From positions 26,359,598 to 26,423,597 of the forward strand of contig CM065297.1 in NCBI GenBank assembly GCA_032871835.1: a stretch of DNA of 64,000 nucleotides. The letters run 5' to 3'. The notes beneath the pieces were generated by a model. It had not been told where the DNA came from and made no database searches. It saw only the letters and a program-made list of their open reading frames with translations. Below, piece by piece: positions 45,455-58,112 of the stretch (position 1 is the first letter of the stretch; every line of letters begins with the position of its first letter). The DNA is from Dipteronia dyeriana. Taxonomy: Eukaryota > Streptophyta > Magnoliopsida > Sapindales > Sapindaceae. The translations under genes and the position numbers were made by a program.

Positions 45455-48110
45455 CTCTTTTAGTCTTTTATTTGTAAATCTTGGCATTCTTATATGCCTT
45501 TTCTCTAAGCTCCTCAATCTCATTCAGCTGTAGTTTCTGCTCCTCCTTTGCTTAGTCTAGATCAAAATTCAGCTTCTGGAGTGTCTAGTAGGCATTACGC
45601 TCAAGTTCTATCGGCATGTGGCAAGCTTTCCAAAAAATTAGTTGGTATGGTCTGATCGATGTCTTGTATGTAGTCCTGTACGCCCACAAGGCATCATTTA
45701 ACTTAGAAGACTAGTCTTTCTGACTTGTGTTAACCGTCTTCTCCAGGATTTGCTTGATATGCATATTTCTCACTTCTATATGAGAAGATGTCTAATGATG
45801 GTAGAGGGTTGCAACTCTGTGATTCACACAGTATTTCTTTATAAGTGTGGCGAATACCTTGTTACAATAGTGAATTCTCCCATCATTGATAATGGCACGT
45901 GGAGTCCCAATCCTTAAGAATATCACACTCCTCACAAACTTCACAACTGCCTTGCTATAATTCGTTCTCGTGGCCACCGCTTCAACCCATTTAGATACAT
46001 AGTCCATTGCTACTAGAATGTAGTTGTTTCCATCTGAATGTGGGAATGACCCCATGAAGTCAATACCCCAAACTCAAAAATCTCCACAACTATGTTGTTT
46101 AACTATGGCATCTCATTCCTCTTCCCTATGTTTCATGTTCTTTATCACTGATCACACTATAAGCAAAAGTGGTAGGCATCTTTGAACAATGATGTCCAAT
46201 AGACTCATGACTGGAGAACTTTCATGGCTATCTTTTTGAAGCTTAAGTGTCCTCCATACTGAAGTCCATTATTGAACCTCAACACATTTACCTGTTCACT
46301 CTCAGGCACATATCTCTTAATGATTTGGTCTGGCCAATGCTTGAACAAATACGGGTTGTTTTAAAAATACTGTTTGGCATTGTAGATGAACCTCTTCCTT
46401 CCTTAGCTATTCATGTCCACCGGAATGATCTTGTTCATGAGCTAGTTCACTATGTCTGCATATCACGGCTCTTCATCATCTATGGTCAGAAGCTACTCAT
46501 ATGGGAAACTGTCTCTTAATGGAAGAGTGTCTTTCACAGCGCTTGATTCTAGCATCATCCTACTCAAGTGGTCTGCTACCACATTCTCACCCCCTTCTTG
46601 TATCTGATCTTTAAATCAAGCTATTGTAACAAAGGATCCACCGAATAAGTCTTGCTTTTGCATCCTTTTTTCTAGAGGATATACCGGAGTGTTGCATGAT
46701 CTATGAACATGATGACCTTCTCTCCAATTAGATAAGATCTGAACTTCTCCATAGAAAAGATCACCACTACCTACTCTTTTTCTGTAGTTGAATAGTTTAG
46801 TTATACATCATTCAGAGTCTTGGAAACATAGTAGATTGCATGTGCAATCTTGTCTACCCTCTTTCCAAGTATTGCTCCTACCGTATACTTGGAAGCATCA
46901 CACATAAGCTCGAAAAGCAAATTCCAATTAGGTGGCCTCATAATCGGTGTAATGGTCAATAACTCCTTAAGTTTGTTGAATGCCGCAACACACTCCTTAT
47001 CGAAATCAAACTTGATTTCCTTTTGAAGCAATCAACATAAAAGTCTCAAAGTTTTTGAGAAGTCTTTGACGAACCATCTATAAAACCTTGCATGCCTCAA
47101 AATGCATATATCTCTTTAACTATCCTCAGGGGCTATAAACTCTTCTTAATGTCGATCTTTCCCTTATCCGCCTCAATGCCTCTACTAGAGATGATGTGTT
47201 GTAGCACTGTTTTCTATGTCACCATAAAGTGACTCTTCTTCCAGTTCAACACCAAATGTGCCTTTTTACACCTTACCAGCATAGAAGTCAGGTTCCTCAG
47301 ATAGTCGCCGAATGAGGTCTCGATTACTAAAAAATTATCCATGAAGACCTCTATTATTCCCACCACCATATCTAAAAAGATTGATGTCATACATCGTTGG
47401 AAATTCGCCGATGCGCTACAAAGTCCGAATGGCATTCTTTTATAGGCGAATGTGCCAGAAGAACATGTAAAGGTGGTCTTCTCCTTTTTTTAGAGTGATA
47501 GCAATCTGATTATACCCGAAGTACCTATCTTAAAAAGATGAGTGGCTATGACCAGCCAGGCGCTCCAACATCTAATCAATGAATGGCAATAGAAAACGAT
47601 CCTTCAGTGTGGCGTTGTTGAGATTCTTCTAGTATATGCATACTCATCAACTCGTCTGTACCCTCTGAGGCACCAAATCATTGTTGTTATTCTTTACCAC
47701 TGTCACTCCTAACTTTTTTGGTACCACATGGAATGCACTCACCCACTTGCTATTATCCTATTTTCTAAGAGTTTGAGAACCTCTTTCTTGACTACCTTCT
47801 TCATGATCGGATTAAGTCTTCTCTGACCTTCAATATTCGGCTTAGAACTATCCTTAAGAAAATTTTTATACATACAAGTGGTGGGGCTGATCCCTTTCAA
47901 GTCATCCAACGACCAACCAATTGCTTCCTTATAGAAATTCAATAAGTTGATCAAGTGTCTCTCTTCATAGGGTTGCAAATCTGATGCGATGATGATTGAG
48001 AGTGTCTCATTACTTCCAAGGAAAGTATACTTTAAGGTGGAAGGTAGTGGTTTGAGCTCCAGATTGGGAGGAGGACTTGTGGGTAGACTTTCATCCTATA
48101 GAATGAGTTC
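45455..48110 (-). pseudogene. Ty3/gypsy (Athila/Tat-like) pol remnant: RT, RNase H, integrase
   Basis: On the minus strand in order. RT: LELKPLPSTLKY and SDLQPYEERHLINLL near 47930-48060, GWSLDDLKGISPTTCMYK near 47870-47915, NPIMKKVVKKEVLKLLEN near 47755-47815, MPFGLCSASANFQRCM at 47390-47435. The normally conserved YxDD is FMDN, so a catalytic Asp is lost. RNase H: LMCDASKYTVGAILGKR near 46850-46915. Integrase: [14 protein letters not shown] near 45970-46015, [12 protein letters not shown] near 45860-45900, and an IEVRNMHIKQILEKT block near 45735-45780, giving the D, D, E residues. Many stops. Gag and protease are missing upstream. The LKPLPS and DLKGISP words point to the OTA (Athila/Tat) branch. 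Confidence 0.85.
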
Positions 48111-48192
48111 CCTGGTTTCCCTATCTTCCACTATACGCTTGCCCAAACTATTATCTAATCCATCTCGTGACCTTCCTCTTCTGTATGTTCCT

Positions 48193-49890
48193 TGTTGGTT
48201 GCCAAATAGCAAACAAAATTATTATCAAACCTTGCAAGTGCACAAATCATAAACGATAGTACAATAGGCAAACAAGGGCAATTCCCACGAGGAATGAATT
48301 ACCTAGGGAAGTTAAGAATTTAAAAACACTAAATTAAGACACTCTACGTCTTTTAAAACAACTTAAATAAATTACAACTCACACATTCAATTGGGGGTTT
48401 TTGAATTGATTTTGAAAAAATTAAGAATTTAAATTAAACTAAATTATAACGCAGCTAAAAAACATTATTTCAAAAAATCAATAAGGAAAAGCTAGCTAGA
48501 GCCTCCTATCCACCACTAAACATTCATCCAATTGATAGACAATAATGGAGTTAAAGATATCAAACATGATGCAAATGTTCATAACAAGGTGATGGTGTCT
48601 CACTCATGTCGTATGATTTTTTTTTTAGTTAAGCATGTAAATTGTATGGTTTTTACGTAAATACTTATATTCCAAATTTTAACCTAGCATGGTGTCTACT
48701 TAGAATTAATATTTGAAATTCATTAAGAATGAAAAGAATATGAACATCACATGAACCCTAAACATGGTATATATTCTAGGTAATTTACGAAGCAACTTCC
48801 CTTAATTGAGTCTTATTATTTCGATTAATTGTTGCAATCAAGGATATATTCGTATGGTGTCCGATTTGTATCCTTGCAACATAAATCCTAAAGTCATGTT
48901 TCTAAAATGATCAATCAAAGAAACACAATAAAAGAAAGACAATTTTTACGGGGAAATTGAGTTCATCATGTAAGAAAAATAATACTCCATTAAAACAATA
49001 TGTCTATGAAATCGAAATCATATCTAGGGCTTCAAGTTAGTCAAAGCTACAAAAGTTTACTTACACATTATAACTAAGAAAGAAAATAAAAGACATTTAA
49101 TTTAAAGAATGGTAGAGGAGGAAAGAAAATAAAAATACAAAGGATATTCGGTATTCAATCTTGCTTAATAAATCTCTACCCCTTCACTTGAAGAAACTCT
49201 TGGTATTTATAGGTGACTACTCCTTGTAGATTCCCAATTTGCTTTGTTGTAGGAAACACACTAAGTAGGAAAGTAGAATGAATTAAGGAATAAGAATCCT
49301 TTCCCTACTTTGAGTTTCTCTTTAATGATTAATTCCTAGTTCGAGTTTAGGAGGTTTCCTAAATATGTCTTCATCTTCTAGAGTCTTTAGAATTTGATTT
49401 AGGAAATTTTGAGACAATTCTGAACCTTTTCAGAGTGAAAATATGTCAAAAATAAGCAACAACCGCTATGGGGACCACTGTAGGTGTCATTAGAGAAGCA
49501 TTAGAGAATCATCGCTATGGAAATGTCGAGCAGTATGATAGCATAAAACACAACGTGATCTTCTGACATTAGAGTGCTGTGTCACCACTATCAAAATACA
49601 CAGTACTATGACAATGGTAGACATAAATATTGGCCACTATGGAAATGTACTGTGAAAGTGTTGTCTATGTGCTATAAATGTGTTGTCTAGGTGCTGTGTA
49701 TTGCCTTTTTGTTGCTTTTTTACTTTAATAATTACTCTTTAGCCCCTTCTTGTGACAATCATACTTTAATCTCTTTAATCTTCCGAAATCACCCTTTTAT
49801 CTTCAAATTTACTCAAAGAGTTATCTTCTACACAATCTCAACAAACACATTAGAATATTCGATGTCACCCAAGAACATAACATAAAACAT
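48193..49890 (-). mobile_element. Gypsy-type LTR-like sequence (minus strand)
   Basis: The minus strand has a TATA box (TATAAATA, plus coordinates 49204-49211). Its distal end holds the words TTGTTTGCCTATTGTACTAT and TTTGTGCACTTGCAAGGTTT, ending in CAACCAACA at about 48193, directly abutting the gypsy pol. It may be that element's 5' LTR with the gag region deleted, or an unrelated insertion. 49440-49700 carries short repeats (CATTAGAGAAGCATTAGAGA; CGCTATGGAAATGT). Confidence 0.45.
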
Positions 49891-50390
49891 AGGAAATAGG
49901 GGTCTAAAATATCAACATTTATCAACCTAACATTCCTCGTAAGCCATATAGTCAAGCGTGTTTCTCTCCAATAATTCTGACACCAACACATCTTTGATAG
50001 CATTTTCCGTGTTCCTACAAACAAAATGGTAGAGTGAACACTTGGGATCGAATGTTAGAAAAAGGTTACTGAAACTACTAAATACTAGCTACTAATTACT
50101 AATCACAAAGTCTTATTATAATATACAACATTTACTTGGAGTTTCGGAAGTAAATTTATGCATAAAGTACTCTCAAGTCATTGGTCATGGCATAGGTAAA
50201 AATTAAAACCATCAAGCTTACTCAAAAATAGTCATGCCAAAATACCAATATTTCTTAATCCTTGAACTGAAAGTCATGTTTTAAAACATTAACACATAAA
50301 AGCCATGCTTCCGTAATTCAATCAACTCTCTCATACATTTGTACAAGATTTAAAACAAACTCATCCTCATATCATATATGTTTTTCACTC
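49891..50390. other. AT-rich spacer, nothing recognised
   Basis: Short frames only. The minus-strand frame at 49821-50024 is Cys/Trp-rich but matches no family I know. Confidence 0.4.
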
Positions 50391-51900
50391 TATTTCCTAT
50401 GAAATAAGCTTGTCACTTGAGTATTTCAAGTTGTTTAATGTGGTTGTTGAGCATGTGTAGGTCACATTCCATAGATGAAGTGTTAAAAGATATTTTTGGA
50501 GGAAAATGAGCAAAAATGAGAATGAAAGAGCAAAATCATCATTAACCGTGGTCCAAGCCATTGCCATGCAAGAGCCCCAACCACGGTGTAGCACGCAATG
50601 AGTTCTAGTGGTTCGTTTGTTATATCTCCCAGTCAATCCCATGCCTCAGACACTTACCTCAACCACGATCCACACCACCTATGTAATATGCTTGTCTCTT
50701 GAGTATTTTAGGTTGTTTAATGTATTTGTTGAGCATGTGTAGGTTACATTCCATAGATGAAGTGTTAGAAGCTATTTTTGGAGGAAAATGTGCAAAAATG
50801 AAAATGAAAAGGCAAAATTGTCGCCAATTGCGGCATAGCACGCGATGAATTCCAATGGTGCTTCTGTTATACCTCGTGGTCCATACCACACCTCAGACAC
50901 TTACCTCAACAGCGATCCATACCACGTAAAACTCCAAAAGACCAATACTTTACAAATCACGGCACATGTAATGTGTCCGCGCCGTTGCACATAGGGCGGT
51001 CGTGCACAATCCTTGTTTTCTCAGAATTTCTTGAAGCCCTAATCTATGGGAGGCATATAAATAGTTCCTATTCTTTTTCAAAACAACACAGCCCACAACT
51101 CTTAACCATTAATCCCTCTCTTACAAGAACATCACAATTCTCTCATCCATCTTTACACATCGAAGTGTTGCAAGAAGAAAAAGATTTTCAAGACAAGGAT
51201 GCTCTTATGACCAATATGGGTTTTCTCTACAACTCTTCTATGTTTTTATTTTCTCCCTTGATGTGTAGCTAAACCTTTAACTAGAGGATTGATGTAACCA
51301 TATTGGACAACTCTATGTGATTAATTGGTCTACTCTTTCTAATTCAATTCAGTTTTAGTCTAATTATTATATTAATTGTTTTAATCTCTCTCCTAAGTTA
51401 TTTTGTGACCTTAATTGATTTAGGTTTGTGATTAGTTTACCTATGAGATTGGGGTTTAGATGTCGATGACCTTTTCCATTTGATTTTTAATCACAAGCTT
51501 AGTACATGAGAAAGTTGATGTATGCATGACCTTGCTATGTTAACTTAGCTTAGAGTTTTGTGTTAAAAAGAGTTTTAACTATTGCTTGTCACATGACCTT
51601 GTGTGAGTAATGGGAAAAACTCTAATACTAAATTGTATTATCTTAAAACAAGCCCTAAAATTGGATTGAAGAATTTAATGAGACCAATTGAATGCATTGA
51701 GTGCTCTAAGGTGCATCGATTTCCTATTGCTTTCTCCTATATATCCATTCCTTATGTGAGTTGTGTGTTAGCTTAATTTTAATTACAATTTGCAATTTAA
51801 TCAATTTCAAGAATCAAAGATTTTTCCAAAAATCAAGTATCACGGAATTTAATTTTATGCACTTAGAGTAGATTTTTCCTATATCAATTGGCATTCAACC
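50391..51900 (+). mobile_element. Gypsy-type LTR-like sequence (plus strand)
   Basis: A TATA box (TATAAATA, 51056-51063) follows a GC-richer U3-like stretch (GTGTCCGCGCCGTTGCAC), with leader-like sequence to ~51895. ATCAATTGGCATTCAACC at 51885 could be a degraded LTR end plus PBS. The upstream 282-bp duplication would lie in U3. Limits are approximate. Confidence 0.4.
50409..50935. repeat. 282-bp tandem duplication
   Basis: CTTGTCACTTGAGTATTTCA at 50409 restarts as CTTGTCTCTTGAGTATTTTA at 50691. Both copies contain TTGAGCATGTGTAGGT, CATTCCATAGATGAAGTG, TTTTTGGAGGAAAATG and CTCAGACACTTACCTCAAC. The second copy lacks ~45 bases in its middle. Confidence 0.9.
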
Positions 51901-52499
51901 GATAGAATCACTGATCCCAGTGAACAAAATTTCTTTTAAATCGGGCAAAATTTACTACATCACTTATAAAGCTCAACCAACTCAATTTCACAAAATTTTG
52001 GCATTATAACACCACTCTTAGTAATTAAGAATGAAAAGGAAGGGTAGAAAGAGAGAATACCTGAATGATAAGGAAAAAGATGAGTTTTAGGAGTACCTAG
52101 GGTGAAAATCTAGAATGAGATATGCTTTGAGTATAGAGAACTTACAAATCTAAAAACCAAGTCCAAAGAATTGCTTTTTCACCTTATAACCGCCAATCTA
52201 GGGTTCCCTGTGAGTTCATAGCGCGGGAAAATACCCATATAATGAAGTCGTTGTAAGTGTCTCACTTTATGATTGGTTTATTCTGTTGACAAAACGTAAT
52301 GGGGTTTCCATTCATAAGGGTTTCTTAGGATTCCATTGTCAATGCCATTGGACATCAAGTGCACACACACTTGCATGTATTATTATTTATCATGCATTGA
52401 ATTCCATTTTATTACATGTCTTACATGCTCTTTGTGTGTCCCTGTCTTTATGCATTTATGCCATTCATCACACTTCACACTTGCATAACATTTATATAG
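51901..52499. other. Spacer, nothing recognised
   Basis: No coding stretch or element ends were recognised. 52286-52504 is open but without a domain. Confidence 0.35.
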
Positions 52500-53009
52500 G
52501 CTAGTGTGCTTAAATGCCTGGAAAAGAGACTTTTTCTATTAAACTCAGTACAGATCGCTGTCCATACATCTGAATAAGCCGCAGTCCCAACAACGGTTGG
52601 TTCCAGATTGTTTCACGCATAGGGTATCGCAGTTGGTGCATATGCCTGCACAACGGTTCCTACTGCGGTCTTATCTAGAAAGTCTGTCATTGTCTATACC
52701 GTATCGTGTGTTAGTGTCTGTCCAGTGATCTTTGCTGCAGAGTTGTCTAGAGTGTCTACCGTTGTGCTTACTGCGGTTAGGTTAACTTCACCAAGCCGCG
52801 GTATACACAACAATATTGATGGGTTTTTATTGGTTAAGCGCAAAGCGATGTCATTTGATATAGGGCTTCATATAAATAGATCTTTTCTTCTACTTGGTTG
52901 TTTTAGAGCTTCAGATTTAATTTTTACTTCATATAGCTCAAAAGTGTCTTGCAAGAAAAGACATCAAGTTTCAATCTTTCTTGACCAAAACCCAAATACC
53001 TATCATCTA
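52500..53009 (+). mobile_element. Copia LTR/leader, left part of the host element for two solo LTRs
   Basis: Contains GCAGTCCCAACAACGGTTGG-type words repeated with variation (GCGGT, CCGTTGT) and a TATA box (TATAAATA, 52871-52878). It continues across the two solo LTRs through 55512-55572 and 58108-58838 into a copia gag, so it is read as that element's LTR plus leader. The exact LTR start (perhaps near 52505) is not resolved. Confidence 0.45.
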
Positions 53010-53053
53010 TGAAAATACAAACACGGTTAATTTGCCTAAAGCTAACCTTGAGA

Positions 53054-53074
53054 GGGGGGGGGGGGGGGGGGGGG
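53054..53074. repeat. 21-nt poly-G tract in solo LTR copy 2
   Basis: Follows CCTTGAGA. The same position in copy 3 (55616-55636) also has 21 G. Confidence 0.95.
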
Positions 53075-53317
53075 TGAATTGGTTTGTATACCTTTTTCAT
53101 TCCCTTGAAACAGACTTATGTTTGTACCTCTAGATAGCTTGTATCACAATTTCATTAATCAAACAAAAGCAAAATCAATTTAATAAAGACATGCTTGATC
53201 AAACAAAGCCAATATTGATAACTACTTGCATGTGATACAAATAAGGCTATTTAATCAAAAGCCTTTAAAAAGTTCAATTCTTGATATAAATGAATGTCAA
53301 TTACAAGTATATCAAGC

Positions 53318-53318
53318 A

Positions 53319-53366
<48 letters not shown>
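53318..53366. repeat. (TA)n microsatellite in solo LTR copy 2
   Basis: About 48 bases of TA. A shorter TA run (55721-55742) occupies roughly the same LTR position in copy 3. Confidence 0.9.
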
Positions 53367-53368
<2 letters not shown>

Positions 53369-55572
53369 ACACGTATACAAAAATCAAGAGATAGGGATAG
53401 TGAGAATCAACACTAGATATTTACGTGGTAAAACCTCCAAAGAGAAAACATCCACGGGTTGATACCACAACCACCAGCAAACAATTTCCACTAATAAGAT
53501 AAAAAGATACAATCTCTCAAGTGACCTCTTCACCTAGAAATCTTCCCTTCAACCCTACACAATGAAAGAGATTCCACTTTGCTTAACTATTCGAATCATC
53601 CCAATTCTAGTCAAGACTCCATGCACAAATTGAAGATCCCCTTTCCAAAAAGTGACTTCCATGCTCAAATTGAAGATTCCATCTCTAAAAATGCAACTTC
53701 CAATGCTCAAACCAAAGAATCACTCTAAGGAATGTGACTTCCAATGCGCAACTTGAAGAATCACTCTCCAAATGCGACTTCTAACCTTTTCAGAAGGCCT
53801 CCTATGTGATCATGAATGCAAAACACAAACAAGCACAAAACATAGAATATGATGATCAACACATCTTATAGGAACTAGACTTATGCACGAAAGTTCATAT
53901 ATCAAATGTGTCTAGTTACTATGCATGAATAACAATTCTAGGAAATGTGAAAACACCAAAACACATTTAACTTCTAGATGTATTCATGTCACAAAAACTT
54001 GAATCAATGATAGTCACTTAAGCATATAAACAAGATTTAGTATCAAACAATAATCATGAGAGAATCATAACATATGATCAATAAACTTCCTAGCAAGACA
54101 TATAGAACATGTATTCACAAAGTATTCAATTAAAACATATCAAGCTCTAAGTAAACAATAAAATTGTGATAATCATGAAAGTAATCAAATAAAAGACCTA
54201 TCAAAGAGACTATTTTTGTTTAAAATCAATCAATCGAATCTCAAAATAGTCCTAGAAAGAAAGCTAGCATAATACAAAACACAAACATGTGAAAACATAT
54301 GCTTTTACAAAAACCTAACTTAACATGTAAGATTCAATCAAAGCTCAATCTAGCTTCACTAGAGTCCAAAACTCTAATAAAAGTAAACACAATATACATG
54401 CAAGTATTGAAAAAGAAAACCCAAGGTAATTGAAGATTTAAAGCTCAAAAATCAAAAGAGAAATCAATACCTCAAGTGAAAACTATGCAGTCCTATTTTT
54501 GTGTGTTAACCTTTTAGAAAGCTCAATCAAATGGCTCCAAACTCTGATGGAAAAGATATAGGACCAGTAGACAAGAAACCTCCAACTTGAATCACTTGAA
54601 TCGGACTCCAAATGAAAAAGATATGGTGTTTGGAAACTAGGAAAGTTGGAGAGAAAATTTTTGCACAAGTTTTTCTAGTTTTTCTTCTTGGAAAAGAATG
54701 AGAGGGAAATGGAGTATTCAAAGGGAAAGTTAAAAGAGGGAAATGATGGACCAATGGGAGGACTGCTCTTCATCCCGTGGAGGTGCATAGGCCTCCACAG
54801 TGGAAGAAGACTTCCTTTCCCGTGGAGGTCCATGCTCCTCCAAGGGAAAGGGGGGCTGTCCCTTTCCTTTTCCCTTGAGGCTCCATCAGTCTTTCGGCTA
54901 TATCTCCAGCCTCTAGACTCCAATTTGAATCTGTTTTTTGATTAAAAACAGGGACTCTCTCATGCATATTTTTTTTTTAAAAATATGGTATTCAATCTTG
55001 AAAATCAAATGCGAAAACCATGCATGATAAAATCACGAAACATTTCTTAACTTCCCGATTATGAGTAACCGAAATGACCGGCACTCAATATGGAATATCA
55101 TAAGCACAAATTCAAGTTAAATATCATTCAAATACAATAAAATGAATACAAGAATACACAAGTATGCAATTTCCTAGAAATAGTTTAGAACATGCAAATT
55201 CAAAACTTGTCGTCTTTTATAATCTAATCCATGTGCATACATAAATAAGTGTGTCCATGTGTTATATCAAATTTTGCACAACGATGCAGGGAACCAAATG
55301 AATGATATGTGTGTGTGCCTAGGCTTTGCAAGGGGAAAGTGGTCTCAATATACCTTTAGCTATGCAATGAAGCTTTGTTCCTCTTGTAGCCATCACTTTG
55401 CTTGAATTGTTGTCCATCATTGAAGCTTGATGATCCATAAATCCTAGACAACTAATCAATATATTTTTTTTGATATAGAATTATACCAACACAAGACTCA
55501 AAAATCTAACAATATATTCATGAATCAAGCATCATATAGATTCATCTTGGATGTTTTCTTACACGGGTCTTC

Positions 55573-58107
55573 TGAAAATACAAACACGGTTAAATACTCA
55601 AGGCTAAACTAGAGAGGGGGGGGGGGGGGGGGGGGGAGGGGAGGAGAATAGGTTAGACACCTTTTTTGACTCCCTTAGAAACAAATAAATGTTTGTCCCT
55701 CTAGATTGCTTGTATCACAATATATATATATATATATATATATCAATTAAAGACAATTAATCAACATATAAAACATTTAAAGTGTGATACAAACAAGAAA
55801 CCATAACACATATACAATTGATATTATAGTTAGACAATTAACTTACATATAAATTTCTATCCATAGTATTCAAATAACAAATACAAATATAAGAGAGATA
55901 GGGATAGAGAAAATTTGACACAAGATATAACGTGGTAAACCTCCGAAGAGGAAACATCCATGGGTTAGCAACCACCGGCAAACAAAATTCACTAGTAGAT
56001 AAGAATAGTACAATCTCACAAGTGACCACTTCACCTAAAAACTACCCTCATATCCTACCAATGAAAATGTCACCAGCTTGCTCAACATTTCAAAGCCTCA
56101 CACCTCTTGTCAACACTTCCTCGCTCACCCTTCCGGATCCTCACGACCCTTGGCAAGACTTCCTTGCTCACCCTTCCAGATCCTCACAACCCTAGGCAAG
56201 ACTTCCTTGCTTGACATTCCGAGGTCTCCCACCTATTGCCAAGACTTCCTTGCTCAACAACATAGGTCTCACACCTATTATCAAGACTTTCTTCTCACAA
56301 GGCATCTAGGTGGTCATGAATGCAAAACATAAACAAGCACGCAACATAGAATGTTATGATCAACACATCCTATGGAAAATACTAGACATATGCATGAATG
56401 TACATAACAAATGAAGTCTAGTCAATCATGCATGGTTAATCCATCTAGATCATGTAAGATATGTTAAACAATAATTACAACCTAGATAATGCATAGATTT
56501 AAAACTTGAGTCATAAGATATGATCAATTAATGCATAATCAAGTTTAAATCTCATATACCAAATAAAACATGTTCTAGAGCATATTATCTATTCATGAAA
56601 TCAACTAAGCACAAGAATAGCTCATAAGAACACAAGCACATGTATCATAGGAAGATTTTGGCCAAAGAGTGCCTAATACATGTGAGGAACTATTTTTCAC
56701 AAAATTAATCCATTAAAGATCATCAAATAGTCCTAGAATCAAAGCTAGCATAATACAATCACAATCATGTGAAAACATAGGTAAATTAAAAACCTAACTC
56801 AACATGTGAGATTTCAATTGAAATTTAATCTAGCTTTAAATGAGTTCAAAACTCAAATAAAAACAATCACAATACACTAATATATATTAAAGAAGAAAAC
56901 CTAAGGTAATTGACCAAGTTTTAAAAGAAAACTTTGAGAGAAAATCAATACCTTAGTTGATTTGGTGCAGTCCCGTTTTTGTGAGGTTAGATTCCAAAAA
57001 AAGGAATAAAACTAAATCAAACCTTCAGAGAAAAGATGTAGGATGAATATACAAACACTCTCAACTTTGAATCACTCAGATCGAAGTTCAAATGAAGAAG
57101 TTATGGTGTTTGGAAGGTGAGAAAATTTGGGAGAAAATTTGCACTCAAATTTTAAATCTCTTCTTAGAATGAAATGTGAGGGGGAAGAGATATATAAAGG
57201 AGAGGGAAAAGGACATGTGAAATGAAAAAAAGGACATGAAGCACATCAAGTGACCTTGCTACCTAAGATGGCGCGTGGCCGTCTCGGGCAAGAAGGCTTT
57301 CTTGCCTGAGATGGCCACGCGCCATCTCGGGAAAGAAGCACTTGATGCTTGCTTCTTTTCCACGAGCTCCCTTCACTTTCTTCTACCGTTCTCAGGCCTT
57401 CAAAATCGAAATTCAAATCCGTTTACAGATTACAAACCATAACTCTCTCACGGTCATGGACATATATGATACTTAACCCAGAAAATAAGAATTCGACTCG
57501 ATATATGAAGACGAAGATAATATACACAACATTACTGGAAAGTATCATATCTTTTCACTTAGAACTTGAAATTAAGAGTATGAATAACCAAAGTGTTTGG
57601 AACTCAATAAGGAATGATTTAAGACTAAAATCAAGTTCATTTCCATGTTATACAAATATATACACATACAAACACAATTCACACAAGAATGCAAACTACA
57701 TAGAGATAGTCTATAATCATGCATTTTCCAAAACATGCTATTTTCATACCAATGCATGAGCATTCATCTTCAAGTGTGTAAATGTGTTATAAATGGTGCA
57801 CAATGATGCAGGGACACATATGTATGATTTGTGTGTATGTGTGTGCCTATAATGGTGCATAACTATGCAGGGACACATATGTATGATTTTTGTGTGTGTG
57901 CCTAAGCCTTGTAACAGAAAGATAAGGTCTTAATATACCTTTGTAGAAACATATAGCATCCTTTCTCTGTGAAGGCTTTGTACTTGCTTTGACTAGTTTT
58001 TATTCCTTTTTTGAAGCTTGAATCATCATGAACCTAAACAACTAAATCATTATAAGTAAACATCATTTTGATATGGAATTAATGCCAACATAATCTAAAA
58101 CCTAACA
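55573..58107 (+). mobile_element. Solo LTR, copy 3 (2535 bp), perfect TSD
   Basis: Flanked by TCTTC at 55568-55572 and 58108-58112, an exact 5-bp duplication. It starts TGAAAATACAAACACGGTTA and ends AAACCTAACA. A 21-base G tract lies at 55616-55636. Its 3' 760 bases match 1-685 closely. A hairpin with ~29-base arms lies at 57266-57327. It has no internal region, so it arose by LTR-LTR recombination. The nearby open frames (55932-56332 and 57349-57759) are not recognised as genes. Confidence 0.9.
57266..57327. repeat. GC-rich hairpin in solo LTR copy 3
   Basis: AGATGGCGCGTGGCCGTCTC pairs with its complement ending GCCACGCGCCATCT. The stem of ~29 bases has two mismatches, and the arms continue through GGGCAAGAA/TTCTTGCC. 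Confidence 0.9.
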
Positions 58108-58112
58108 TCTTC

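Larger units (their letters stand above)
53010..55511 (+). mobile_element. Solo LTR, copy 2 (2502 bp)
   Basis: TGAAAATACAAACACGGTTA at the start and AAAATCTAACA at the end match the other copies. Flanks ATCTA (53005-53009) and ATATA (55512-55516) agree at 4 of 5 positions. It has a 21-G tract (53054-53074), a (TA)n run (53318-53366), a CGTGGTAAAACCTCCAAAGA block and GC-rich hairpins near 54777-54851. No PBS or internal region follows. The AGAGGGGG...TGAATTGG start motif is typical of SIRE/Maximus-type copia LTRs. Confidence 0.85.

Noticed and set aside
54675..54967. Several overlapping frames in solo LTR copy 2
   Set aside because: They come from the GC-rich hairpin region and are not shared with copy 3.
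53010..58107. The two LTRs as the pair of a single retrotransposon
   Set aside because: Only 61 bp lie between them, without PBS or PPT, and each has its own target duplication.
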